A stretch of 64,000 nt of DNA from assembly GCA_050012175.1 (NCBI GenBank), contig JBEKHR010000011.1, positions 82,237 to 146,236 on the forward strand, read 5' to 3'. The notes under the pieces were generated by a model. The model was not told the origin of the DNA. It worked only from the letters and a program-made list of their open reading frames with translations, and made no database searches. Of this stretch, positions 1-7,065 are shown piece by piece. This DNA is from CAVROP01 sp050012175. GTDB taxonomy: Bacteria; Acidobacteriota; Terriglobia; UBA7540. A program made the translations under genes and the position numbers. Within the stretch, counting starts at the first letter, position 1, and each line of letters opens with the position of its first letter.

Positions 1-9
1 AGGCTGAAT

Positions 10-714
10 TTGCGAAACCTAGTTGCGGCGTTTCTGTGTGTAAGTCTGAGTGGGGCTGCGCTGGCTGCTGAAGGAGGCCGGGAAGCCGAGCGCCTGGAGA
101 AGGCCGCCGAGGTGATCAGCGAAATCATGGGAACGCCGGAAAAAGGAATTCCCAGGGACCTGCTCAATAAAGCGGTTTGCGTGGGCGTGATTCCTTCCGA
201 AAAGAAGCTGGCGTTCGGAGTGGGTGGCAGCTTTGGCCGAGGAGTGCTGGTTTGTCGCCAGGGAGGGACCGGCGCCTGGGCCGCGCCTTCAATGTTTACC
301 GTAGGGGGCGCGAATTTTGGATTTCAACTGGGGGGTCAGGCTACCGACTTCGTTCTCGTGGTAATGAACGCCAAAGGGGCGCAAAAGCTGCTGCAAAGCA
401 GAGCGACGCTGGGCGCGGACGCTTCTGCGGCAGGAGGCCCGGTAGGCCGAACGGCGGAAGGCGCCACCGACGTGCAATTGCAGGCGGAGATCCTGACCTA
501 CTCGCGCTCGCGCGGGCTCTTCGCGGGACTCTCACTCGAGGGGCAGATCGTGAAGCAGGACAACGACGCCAACGAGCGCCTGTACGGTCGCAAGGTGAAT
601 CCGAAGGATATTCTCTTCAGGGATACTGTACCCGCTCCAGCAGCGGCCAGCGCCCTGGACGCCACATTGACGAAGTACTCGCCGCACGGGGGTGAGAAGA
701 TTCTGCTGAAGTAG
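10..714 (+). CDS. SYLF-domain (Ysc84-like) secreted protein
   Basis: The 234-residue product begins with a signal peptide (hydrophobic residues 4-19, AxA-type end at GAALAAEG). A SYLF/Ysc84 domain then covers roughly residues 30-205, with the family's glycine-rich core (FGVGGSFGRGVLVCR, then APSMFTVGGANFGFQLGGQ) and the ending SRGLFAGLSLEGQIVKQD. SYLF domains bind lipid, and bacterial members are exported proteins of unclear role. The start is TTG at position 10. The frame stays open to the window edge, so a start further upstream cannot be excluded, but the signal peptide looks complete. It converges with the aldolase remnant downstream. Family assignment is firm; the cellular function is unknown. 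Confidence 0.85.
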   Translation: MRNLVAAFLCVSLSGAALAAEGGREAERLEKAAEVISEIMGTPEKGIPRDLLNKAVCVGVIPSEKKLAFGVGGSFGRGVLVCRQGGTGAWAAPSMFTVGGANFGFQLGGQATDFVLVVMNAKGAQKLLQSRATLGADASAAGGPVGRTAEGATDVQLQAEILTYSRSRGLFAGLSLEGQIVKQDNDANERLYGRKVNPKDILFRDTVPAPAAASALDATLTKYSPHGGEKILLK

Positions 715-748
715 CACCGGGCCCCCCTTGAAGATGCCACAAGCCGCG

Positions 749-1084
749 CTAAGCCACTTCCCCAGCGTAAATCTTCATGATCGTGTCGAGAAACTTCAGG
801 GCGTGTTCCTTGGGACGCTGGGAGGAGTTGCGTCCGATGATGGAGCCGAAGCCGCCGCCGTCGCGGATGGCGCGAGCCTCATCGAACACCGCTTCGTCGT
901 CATCCTTCTTGGCGCCGCCGGAGAAGATCACGATGCGGTGACCATCAAAGGCGCTCTGGACAACGTGACGGACGCGCTCGGCGAGCGTTCCGATCGGGAT
1001 ACCCACCTTCTGGTAAACTTTCTTGGCTTCCGGCTGCTCGAGGTGGGCGCTGGGCAGCTTCACCTTGATCTTCTCCCCTTGCAC
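749..1084 (-). pseudogene. 3' remnant of class I fructose-bisphosphate aldolase
   Basis: The 111-residue frame matches only the C-terminal third of DhnA/FbaB-type class I aldolases. It has the run IVIFSGGAKKDDDEAVFDEA followed by the phosphate-binding GGFGSIIGRNSSQRP segment and the end FLDTIMKIYAGE. Complete enzymes are about 260-350 residues, so the N-terminal half with most of the barrel is missing. The Schiff-base lysine region would lie upstream of or near the break. Homology ends at the left edge of a run of 7-bp CCTGAAT repeats, with no further aldolase sequence behind it. The apparent GTG start is an artefact of the truncation. A remnant is far more likely than a functional small protein. 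Confidence 0.8.
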
Positions 1085-1092
1085 ATTGTTCT

Positions 1093-1117
1093 CCCTGAAT
1101 CCTGAATCCCGAATCCT
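1093..1117. repeat. Degenerate heptad repeat, word CCTGAAT
   Basis: About three and a half tandem copies with a 7-bp period (CCTGAAT, CCTGAAT, CCCGAAT, CCT). The run sits exactly at the broken end of the aldolase remnant and about 60 bp before the next gene. The same word recurs at 15095-15135 and near 59525-59555. Confidence 0.8.
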
Positions 1118-1178
1118 AGACTGATGCAGAGAGCGTTATAATGGACGCTCGCTTTAGAAACGCTTTGGAGGAGTCACC

Positions 1179-2594
1179 ATGCCTGATGAGATTAATCGTC
1201 GTGAATTCTTAAAGACCAGCGCCCGGAGAGGAGCAGGACTGGCCGCGCTTGGCGGCATCACTTTCCTGGCCCATCCGGAGCGGGTGTTTGGCGCTAACGA
1301 GCGCGTGCGCGTGGCCGTGGTTGGCCTGAACGGGCAGGGTTGGTCGCATGTGGGTGAGTACGGCAAAATGAAGGACGTGGAACTCGCCGCCTTCTGCGAC
1401 GTGGATGAGAACGTCCTCGACCAACGACTGGCGGAGGCCGAGAAGATGGGGATCAAAAGGCCGGCACGATTCATCGACCTGCGCAAGCTGCTGGAGGACA
1501 AATCCATTGACGCCATCTCCATCGCCACGCCCAACCACTGGCATTCGCTGCAGGCCATCTGGGCATGCCAAGCGGGCAAGGACGTTTATGTTGAAAAGCC
1601 TCTCTCCCATAACTGGTGGGAAGGTCGCCAACTGCTGCGCGCGGCGCAGAAGTATCACCGCATGGTGCAGCACGGAACGAACAGCCGCTCCGGCAAGGCT
1701 ATCATGGAGGGAATGCAGAAGATGCGCGATGGCTTGATCGGGGAGGTCTATCTCTCCCGCGGGCTTTGCTACAAGTGGCGGAACACCATCGGGCACGCCC
1801 AAGAAGAGCCCGTGCCGTTGGGCGTTCACTACGACCTTTGGACTGGCCCGGCGCCCCTGAAGCCCTTCACGAAAAACCGCTTCCACTACAACTGGCATTG
1901 GATCTGGGACACGGGGAACGGGGACCTCGGCAACCAGGGCATACACGAGCTCGACGTGGCGCGCTGGGGGCTGGGCGTTAAGTTCCCCAACAAAGTCTCG
2001 GCCCTCGGCGGGCATTTTATGTTCGAGGATGACCAGCAGACACCCAACACGCTCAACGTCGCCTGCCAGTTTGATATGCCGGACGGCAAGCGCCGCTTGC
2101 TGGAGTTTGAAGTCCGCCACTGGATCTCGAATCACGAGGCAGAAATCGGCGCGCCGGCATTTGGCGGAGGTGAGGTGCCTGCAGCCTTGGGCAACGCTGC
2201 CGAGACACGCAAGAGCAAGGGACCACTGAACACCATCGGCAACATTTTCTACGGCTCCAAGGGCTACCTGGCGATGAACGGATACGATTCCTACAAATGC
2301 TGGCTTGGCGAGGAGCAGGAACCCGGACCTCACGCGGCGGCCGTAGGCAACAACTGGCGGAACTTCATCGACTGCGTCCGCAGCCGCAAAAAGGAAGACC
2401 TGAACGCGCCGGTTGAAGAAGGCTATATCTCCTGCGCGCTTTTGCACCTGGCAAACGCCTCCTACCGCCTGGGCCGCACGCTGAACTTTGATCCTGAAAA
2501 GGAGGCGGTGATCGGCGACGACGAGGCCAATCAGCTTTTGCGGGATGGCGACCGCGGCTACCGCGACCCCTACGTGGTGCCCCAGGAGGTGTAG
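1179..2594 (+). CDS. Tat-exported Gfo/Idh/MocA family oxidoreductase
   Basis: 471 residues. A twin-arginine signal (RREFLK at residues 7-12, then a short hydrophobic stretch) precedes a Rossmann NAD(P)-binding domain beginning RVRVAVVGLNGQGW at about residue 43. The family motif VEKPLSHNWWEG follows near residue 138, then the C-terminal alpha/beta domain. Such proteins are secreted sugar or polyol dehydrogenases, often with tightly bound cofactor; the substrate cannot be read from the sequence. The ATG at 1179 has a good ribosome site (GGAGG, 7 bases upstream). It resembles the second oxidoreductase at 55724-57058 in architecture, but the two are clearly diverged and are not a recent duplication. 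The long antisense frame over it is a shadow. Confidence 0.9.
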   Translation: MPDEINRREFLKTSARRGAGLAALGGITFLAHPERVFGANERVRVAVVGLNGQGWSHVGEYGKMKDVELAAFCDVDENVLDQRLAEAEKMGIKRPARFIDLRKLLEDKSIDAISIATPNHWHSLQAIWACQAGKDVYVEKPLSHNWWEGRQLLRAAQKYHRMVQHGTNSRSGKAIMEGMQKMRDGLIGEVYLSRGLCYKWRNTIGHAQEEPVPLGVHYDLWTGPAPLKPFTKNRFHYNWHWIWDTGNGDLGNQGIHELDVARWGLGVKFPNKVSALGGHFMFEDDQQTPNTLNVACQFDMPDGKRRLLEFEVRHWISNHEAEIGAPAFGGGEVPAALGNAAETRKSKGPLNTIGNIFYGSKGYLAMNGYDSYKCWLGEEQEPGPHAAAVGNNWRNFIDCVRSRKKEDLNAPVEEGYISCALLHLANASYRLGRTLNFDPEKEAVIGDDEANQLLRDGDRGYRDPYVVPQEV

Positions 2595-2960
2595 CCCCTG
2601 GCGGGTAAGAATGGTGAGCGACTGGTTCCACCAGGGCGACTCGAAGAGGCTTGACCGTTCCCTGGCTCCCCGAAGGGGAGCTACATGTGTAGTCCCGCCC
2701 TGCGGGATGAAACCCACGGTAATGATGCATCGAAGGCCCTTTCGGCCCTGAAGGGGCCGAACGGTTCGACTCCTTCGGGGTCGGTGTGATTAATGGGGTG
2801 CCCTCCGTGGGCGGCGGGCACCAAAACCGTGCCCTTGCCCACGGCTACTCAATTTCAACCCCTTCGGGGTTGGGGCGGCGACCGGGACGGACGCAAAGCG
2901 ACCCCAGGGGTGATCGCGCTTTGCGGGACCCCACCCACCAAGCCACCCGCTTTGCGCGGG
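2595..2960. repeat. Array of distinct short hairpin modules (copy 1)
   Basis: From about 2665 this gap is a chain of small palindromes: GCTCCCCGAAGGGGAGC, AGTCCCGCCCTGCGGGAT followed by GAAACCCACGG, GGCCCTGAAGGGGCCGAAC, a CCTTCGGGGT stem, a module ending GCCCACGGCTACTC, AACCCCTTCGGGGTT, and a CGCAAAGCG/CGCTTTGCG stem. Most of the modules recur in nearly the same order at 55434-55632. No gene is visible. The stretch could act as a transcription barrier after the upstream gene. Confidence 0.8.
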
Positions 2961-3026
2961 GCGTTTGACTTTCTGCGTCTCAACGCCCGTGCTGCGAACT
3001 CCGCGGTCGGGGTGGGGGACCTGCCG

Positions 3027-3566
3027 CTACTTCACCTTCGTCGCTGTCACTTCAATTTCAAAACGCCGATTGGTTACGACATCGTCCATGCTGGCGACAA
3101 GTGTGGGCTTGCCGGGTTTCACGATGGACTCAACTTCGGTCCTCTCCGTCCGAAACACGGGGTTGAAGATCGGGGCCGTCTCTGTCCGTGGTGCAAGACT
3201 GGAGAATTCCACATGGATAGCAAGTGCTACGCTATCCTCTCGTTCACGAGGGCGGCAGTCGATGTTCATGCCGACGTCTTGGTACTGAAATTGCTTTTCG
3301 GCGACTTGGTACGGCACCCTGTTTCCAACTCGAATTTTGGCCGAATCGCCATCTTCAACCACCATCATGTAGTTTCGGGAATTCAATCGCTTCCCGTCCT
3401 CGATCTCTCGCACGTTAAATTCGATACGGTATGCCACGACGGGTTTCTGCTCTGTCGTGGCCGCCTCTTTCCCTTTTTCTTGCTGAGCCGATGCTGAGTT
3501 CGGAATCAGCGGCAGGCAGAAAGCCATTACCGCGATTGCCCATCTTATTGATATGGCCCTTATCAT
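3027..3566 (-). CDS. Secreted hypothetical protein of a sigma/anti-sigma cluster
   Basis: 179 residues from ATG at 3566, chosen because GGAGGAA lies just upstream; the longer frame has no ribosome site. Residues 1-27 form a signal peptide ending NSASAQQ. The mature part is predicted periplasmic and beta-rich, with YRIEFNVREIEDGKRLNSRN near the start and the run VASMDDVVTNRRFEIEVTAT at the end, a pattern that loosely recalls secretin-type domains. It is the third gene after the broken sigma factor and the anti-sigma-like gene, starting about 10 bases after the latter's stop. It may be a sensing partner of that cluster, but this rests on position only. Family not recognised with confidence. Confidence 0.75.
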   Translation of the reverse strand: MIRAISIRWAIAVMAFCLPLIPNSASAQQEKGKEAATTEQKPVVAYRIEFNVREIEDGKRLNSRNYMMVVEDGDSAKIRVGNRVPYQVAEKQFQYQDVGMNIDCRPREREDSVALAIHVEFSSLAPRTETAPIFNPVFRTERTEVESIVKPGKPTLVASMDDVVTNRRFEIEVTATKVK

Positions 3567-3576
3567 AAGTTCCTCC

Positions 3577-4140
3577 TCACTTTCCCTGTTCGGATTGAGA
3601 GTCATCGAGCGGCTCTATTTGCAAAGCGGCAACAATGATTCTCGGGATTTCTAAGCCGCCAGCACTATTCTCATCTGTTCCTGGAATTGAATCTGGCTTG
3701 GCTGTTTTGTTGAAGTAAGCCAGCAAAAGCTTCTCTTGCTCTGTGAGCGGCAAGGGAGTGGGAAATTGCTCCGGACGTGAGCGACGTGTCGCAACCCTGC
3801 GGACCCGAGCTTCAGGTCTGCGAGGGCTCAACAGCGGGTGCTGTCGAGAAACCATCGGTGGCGCAGGCTGCGTTGTGGCCGGCTGGGGCAGCGAGGCGCT
3901 GGGTGTGGGTTGTCGAAGTTGACTGGAGGCGAAATGCAGCGTCAAAGCGATAACAGCCAATATTCCTGCGCATACCGCCACGGCCCAACCCAACCAGCGA
4001 TGCCGCACAGCGCGCTCTTGGGTCCGAACCCCCGCCAGGATTCGCATCTCGAGCCCTGACCGTGGCTCTTCGCCGCGATATTGCTTCAGCGAGGCCTCGA
4101 GCAATTCGTCCAAGAATGGGTCTGGTTCGTCATCGTGCAT
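3577..4140 (-). CDS. Anti-sigma-factor-like membrane protein
   Basis: 187 residues from ATG at 4140. A charged N-terminal cytoplasmic segment (DELLEASLKQYRGEEPRSGL, residues 11-30) leads to one membrane helix at about 49-70, then a proline-rich periplasmic linker and a short C-terminal region. This layout fits the membrane partner that follows ECF sigma genes in many acidobacteria. The start codon overlaps the expected end of the sigma gene (ATGCACGATGA), the usual coupled arrangement. A lost base in the sigma gene puts both in one frame, so an automatic caller would report a 334-residue fusion. The fusion is almost certainly not the native product. No zinc-binding HxxxCxxC motif is visible. 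Confidence 0.7.
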   Translation of the reverse strand: MHDDEPDPFLDELLEASLKQYRGEEPRSGLEMRILAGVRTQERAVRHRWLGWAVAVCAGILAVIALTLHFASSQLRQPTPSASLPQPATTQPAPPMVSRQHPLLSPRRPEARVRRVATRRSRPEQFPTPLPLTEQEKLLLAYFNKTAKPDSIPGTDENSAGGLEIPRIIVAALQIEPLDDSQSEQGK

Positions 4141-4701
4141 GTTTATGCTCCAACAGGGCCGCGAGTTTCTCGGCAAGATTTCGCGTGCCCGCAGCAATCG
4201 GGTCCGGACTGAACCTTCCGGGATTCCCAGCACCTGTGAGATTTCCGCCGACGTGAGCTCTTCTGTCGCCGAGAGAATCAACGCCTCGCGGAGATCCGGG
4301 GGAAGTGAACTGACAAGCCGCTCCAGCAGCGACATCATCTGACGGCTGGCGGCGATTTCATCCACCGGAGCGCCGTCTGCCCGCAGTTTGCTCACAACCT
4401 CAGCCGCCTCCTCGAGCCTGACCTCGGCCGGCATTCTCTTTCGATCCAGCGCCACCCGCCACGCCACGGTCGCCAGCCATGCTCGCCGGTCGCGTATCTC
4501 CGCCCAGCGTTTGCGGTGTCGCAGGAAACGCAGAAAGGTTTCTTGCGCGACGTCCTCCGCATCGTGATGGTTCCGCAACACCGACTACGCGATTTTGTAA
4601 ACGCGCCGGGCCTGTTCCCGAACTGTAGCCTCGAGCTCGTCCCCGCTGGCATCGGTTGTCGAAACGGACTCGCTCAAAATCACCTGCCCGGCATCGATCA
4701 T
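4130..4701 (-). pseudogene. ECF sigma-70 factor, disrupted by a nonsense codon and a frameshift
   Basis: Reading from ATG at 4701, the frame gives 38 residues ending ARRVYKIA, an amber codon (TAG at 4587-4585), then directly SVLRNHHDAEDVAQETFLRF in the same frame. ECF sigma factors normally have a tyrosine at the stop position (IAYSVLRNHHDAED), so one base change accounts for it. Region 4 is intact (SLPPDLREALILSATEELTS, then EISQVLGIPEGSVRTRLL). At about 4171-4177 the frame runs into the anti-sigma gene; restoring one G would give the normal ending REILAEKLAALLEHKHAR and a stop at 4130. Two independent lesions suggest a decayed gene, unless the assembly has errors here. Confidence 0.75.
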
Positions 4702-4804
4702 CCCGGCCCTCTTATGGAAAGACGGCGTTGCCCACTGAAGCGTTCAGATAAATTTGCGAGAATGCTAGCCAAACGCATTTGAAATTCTCCGCCCTCCTGA
4801 GACA

Positions 4805-4834
4805 GTCGAGGGTCGAGAGTCGAAAGTCGAAAAG
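4805..4834. repeat. Degenerate heptad repeat, word GTCGAAA/GTCGAGG
   Basis: Four tandem 7-bp units (GTCGAGG, GTCGAGA, GTCGAAA, GTCGAAA) lie in the roughly 300-bp gap between the divergent sigma pseudogene and vapB. A related run is at 45201-45229. Nothing else was recognised in this gap apart from the vapB promoter region. Confidence 0.7.
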
Positions 4835-4960
4835 GGCGATACCACCAAAATGTGCGCCACAACCTGCACGGAGGTTGGCGGTGAGAATCTAAGGCGCCGC
4901 CATGGAATGCTATCTTGGGCGTTTGTACTGCCATCTGTCCTTGCCTCACGGCTCGTGGGG

Positions 4961-4982
4961 GTATATACTTCTGATGTATATC
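4961..4982. promoter_or_regulatory. Candidate vapBC promoter/operator repeat
   Basis: GTATATAC and GTATATC are separated by 7 bp, ending 16 bases before the vapB ATG. They read as an imperfect inverted repeat (shared ATATAC arm) or as direct repeats of GTATAT. VapB antitoxins usually bind such repeats over their own promoter. Assignment is by position and symmetry only. Confidence 0.35.
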
Positions 4983-4998
4983 AATAAGGGGATCCGTC

Positions 4999-5247
4999 AT
5001 GTCGAATACCGGCATTGCCAAAATTTTCATGCACGGCCGCAGCCAAGCCGTGCGTCTGCCGTTGGCGTTTCGCTTGCCCGGCGACCGCGCCCGCGTGCGC
5101 CGCGTCGAAAGCGGTATCCTGCTTGAACCCATGGTGGCGGATATCGATGGCTGGTTCGCCGAGTTGGACCGCTTCGCCGATGTGCCATTCATGGAAGACG
5201 GTCGCCGTCAACCGCGGATGCCAGAGGCGGGAGACCTATTCGAGTGA
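4999..5247 (+). CDS. vapB: VapB-type antitoxin
   Basis: 82 residues. The N-terminal half is a swapped-hairpin AbrB/SpoVT-like DNA-binding fold with the VapB signature KIFMHGRSQAVRLPLAFRLP (residues 8-27). The tail, with FMEDGRRQPRMP, is the toxin-binding part. It would neutralise the PIN toxin next door and repress its own promoter. The ATG at 4999 has AAGGGG upstream. The stop overlaps the vapC start (GTGA at 5244-5247), so the two are translationally coupled. The small size and pairing make this call secure. Confidence 0.9.
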   Translation: MSNTGIAKIFMHGRSQAVRLPLAFRLPGDRARVRRVESGILLEPMVADIDGWFAELDRFADVPFMEDGRRQPRMPEAGDLFE

Positions 5248-5660
5248 ATTATCTCCTCGACACTAACGCCGTCATCGCACTGCTCAAGAACCAGCCTGCT
5301 GGTATGCGCAGTCGGCTGCGCCGCATCATGTCCAGAGGCGCATCGATCGGTGTCTCCTCGGTCGTACTGTACGAGCTTTGGTATGGCGTGGCGCGGAGCG
5401 GACACCGCCGCGAAAACGCCGAGCGGCTTCGCGTCTTCCTTTCGGGCAACATCAACGTCGTTCCCTTCGACGAGGAGGACGCCGTGGCTGCCGGCGGTCT
5501 GCGCGCCGCGCTGGAGACAGCGGGAACGCCAATCGGTCCTTACGACCTGCTGATCGCTGCCCAAGCACTCAGGATCAGGGCGACGCTGGTGACTGCGAAC
5601 GTCTCGGAGTTCGCCCGGGTGCCCGGTCTCCTCTGGCAGGACTGGACCTCCAAAGTTTGA
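5244..5660 (+). CDS. vapC: VapC-type PIN-domain toxin
   Basis: 138 residues, the normal size for a VapC ribonuclease. The PIN-domain acidic residues are visible: D6 in YLLDTNAVI, E44 in VVLYELWYG and D101 in GPYDLLIAAQAL, with N119 in LVTANVSEF at the usual fourth position. VapC toxins cut tRNA or rRNA at a magnesium-dependent site when freed from VapB. GTG start at 5244 overlapping the vapB stop. It converges with the M20 peptidase gene 55 bp downstream. No sign of degradation. Confidence 0.92.
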   Translation: MNYLLDTNAVIALLKNQPAGMRSRLRRIMSRGASIGVSSVVLYELWYGVARSGHRRENAERLRVFLSGNINVVPFDEEDAVAAGGLRAALETAGTPIGPYDLLIAAQALRIRATLVTANVSEFARVPGLLWQDWTSKV

Positions 5661-5715
5661 CGTGGTGCTGGCCGATACACTCGACCGGATCGTCGGCCCC
5701 GGACGAAGCATGCTG

Positions 5716-6855
5716 CTACAGCGTGGCCAGCAAAGCAGCAAGCAATGCTGCCCGCCGGGGCAGCTCGGGGATGAGAATGTGCTCGTGGCGCGCGTGGGCG
5801 CCATCGCCGACCGCGCCCAGACCGTCGAGCGTTGGGACGCCCAGCGCAGCCGTGAAATTGCCGTCTGAGCCGCCACCGGTTGAGGCTTCGGTTAGATCCA
5901 TGCCCATTGCCCGCCCCAACACGCGCGCCTTTCGGAAGAGCGCGGCGGCCATCTTCCTCTCCATAGGCGGACGGTTGATGCCGCCTTCGATCTCCAGTCG
6001 CGCTTCCGGATGGCATGGCTTAAGTCTGCGAACCTGATGCTCGATTACCGCTCGGTCTCGCAGCCGCGGGATGCGCACGTCTATCCACGCCGTAGCGCGC
6101 TCAGGAACAACGTTGGACCGCGTGCCGCCTTCGATTCTGCCAACGTTGACCGTCAGCCCTTGCCGCGGGCGTGCCATCGCTTCAACGCGCCACAGTTGCC
6201 GGGCCAATTCCGAGATGGCGTTCACGCCAGCCACCGGATTCACCCCCGCGTGCGCCGAGCGGCCGTGAACGGTAATCTTGAACTCGCCCACCCCCTTTCG
6301 GGCAGTCTTGAGCGCGCCACCGGCCGCGGCCGGCTCCAACACTAGCACGGCGCGCGCGCGCCGCGCCTCCGCCAGAATCTCCTTGCGAAAAGCTACACTG
6401 GACACTTCCTCGTCAGAGTTCATAAAGAAGTGAATGGGACCAGTTGGCGAAATCTTCAGCGCTTGCAGGGCTCGAATCGCCCAGAGACCGATGACGATCC
6501 CGGACTTCATATCGAAGATTCCAGGCCCGAATGCCCGCTCGCCGCGCACTCTGAAAGGCATCTGCGCTAGAGTCCCGATCTCCCATACCGTATCCAAATG
6601 GCCGAGTAGCAGAATCGGCTTCTGGTTGCGTTTGCCTGCCCAAAACTCAGCCGAAACAGCGGATCCCGCCACCGGATGTTTAAGGAGGTGAGTCTTTCCT
6701 GCGCACTGCCTGCATTCCTCAGCGATGAAGCGTGCAAGCCGGTCTACCCCAGGCTTTGAGCTGCTCGGCGATTCGATCTCTACTGTTTGCCGGAGGCACT
6801 GTAGCATTGGCCGCAGCTCTGATTGACAAGAGTCGAGCAAAGACTTCACATCCAT
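5716..6855 (-). CDS. M20 family metallopeptidase (carboxypeptidase G2-like)
   Basis: 379 residues with the layout of di-zinc M20 peptidases. H86 lies in LLLGHLDTVW, the bridging D115 in FGPGIFDMKSG, the general base and ligand pair E149-E150 in FFMNSDEE, and a distal histidine in the HARHEHI segment near the end. The dimerisation (lid) domain occupies about residues 185-290, starting KGVGEFKITVHGRSAHAG. No signal peptide, so probably cytoplasmic. Glutamate carboxypeptidases and other amidohydrolases share this fold, and the substrate cannot be fixed. ATG at 6855 with a strong purine-rich ribosome site (GGAGGGGG). It stands alone between vapBC and the divergent GH57 gene. Confidence 0.9.
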   Translation of the reverse strand: MDVKSLLDSCQSELRPMLQCLRQTVEIESPSSSKPGVDRLARFIAEECRQCAGKTHLLKHPVAGSAVSAEFWAGKRNQKPILLLGHLDTVWEIGTLAQMPFRVRGERAFGPGIFDMKSGIVIGLWAIRALQALKISPTGPIHFFMNSDEEVSSVAFRKEILAEARRARAVLVLEPAAAGGALKTARKGVGEFKITVHGRSAHAGVNPVAGVNAISELARQLWRVEAMARPRQGLTVNVGRIEGGTRSNVVPERATAWIDVRIPRLRDRAVIEHQVRRLKPCHPEARLEIEGGINRPPMERKMAAALFRKARVLGRAMGMDLTEASTGGGSDGNFTAALGVPTLDGLGAVGDGAHARHEHILIPELPRRAALLAALLATL

Positions 6856-6903
6856 CGTTCCCCCTCCGGCAAAAGATGGCGTCAGCTCTCCCGCCGCGGC
6901 GGG

Positions 6904-6955
6904 TCAGCTCTCAGCTCTCAGGTGTCAGCCCGCTGAAAGCTGATAGCTGATTGCT
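6904..6955. repeat. TCAGC heptad element with directly adjoining arms
   Basis: Seven-base units run TCAGCTC, TCAGCTC, TCAGGTG, TCAGCCC and then switch to the complementary words GCTGAAA, GCTGATA, GCTGATT, GCTG without leaving the 7-bp register. It is the shortest member of the TCAGC family found between the ADOP permeases. It lies between divergent genes. Confidence 0.75.
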
Positions 6956-7065
6956 GTACTACGTTTCTTACTGACAATTCCCCAAGCTTCATCTTATTCT
7001 AAATAGTCAGGAAACCACAGTGGGCACGTGGGAAGATTTGGGCGTCACAGGAAGGAATCCTAACC

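Noticed and set aside
1209..2717. 502-residue open frame antisense to the first oxidoreductase
   Set aside because: It is a shadow of the GC-rich coding strand: no ribosome site, no family motif, and the plus-strand gene is clearly real.
3577..4581. A natural sigma/anti-sigma fusion protein of 334 residues
   Set aside because: The junction residues are not family-like, while restoring one base gives the normal sigma C-terminus and the usual overlapping start of the partner gene.
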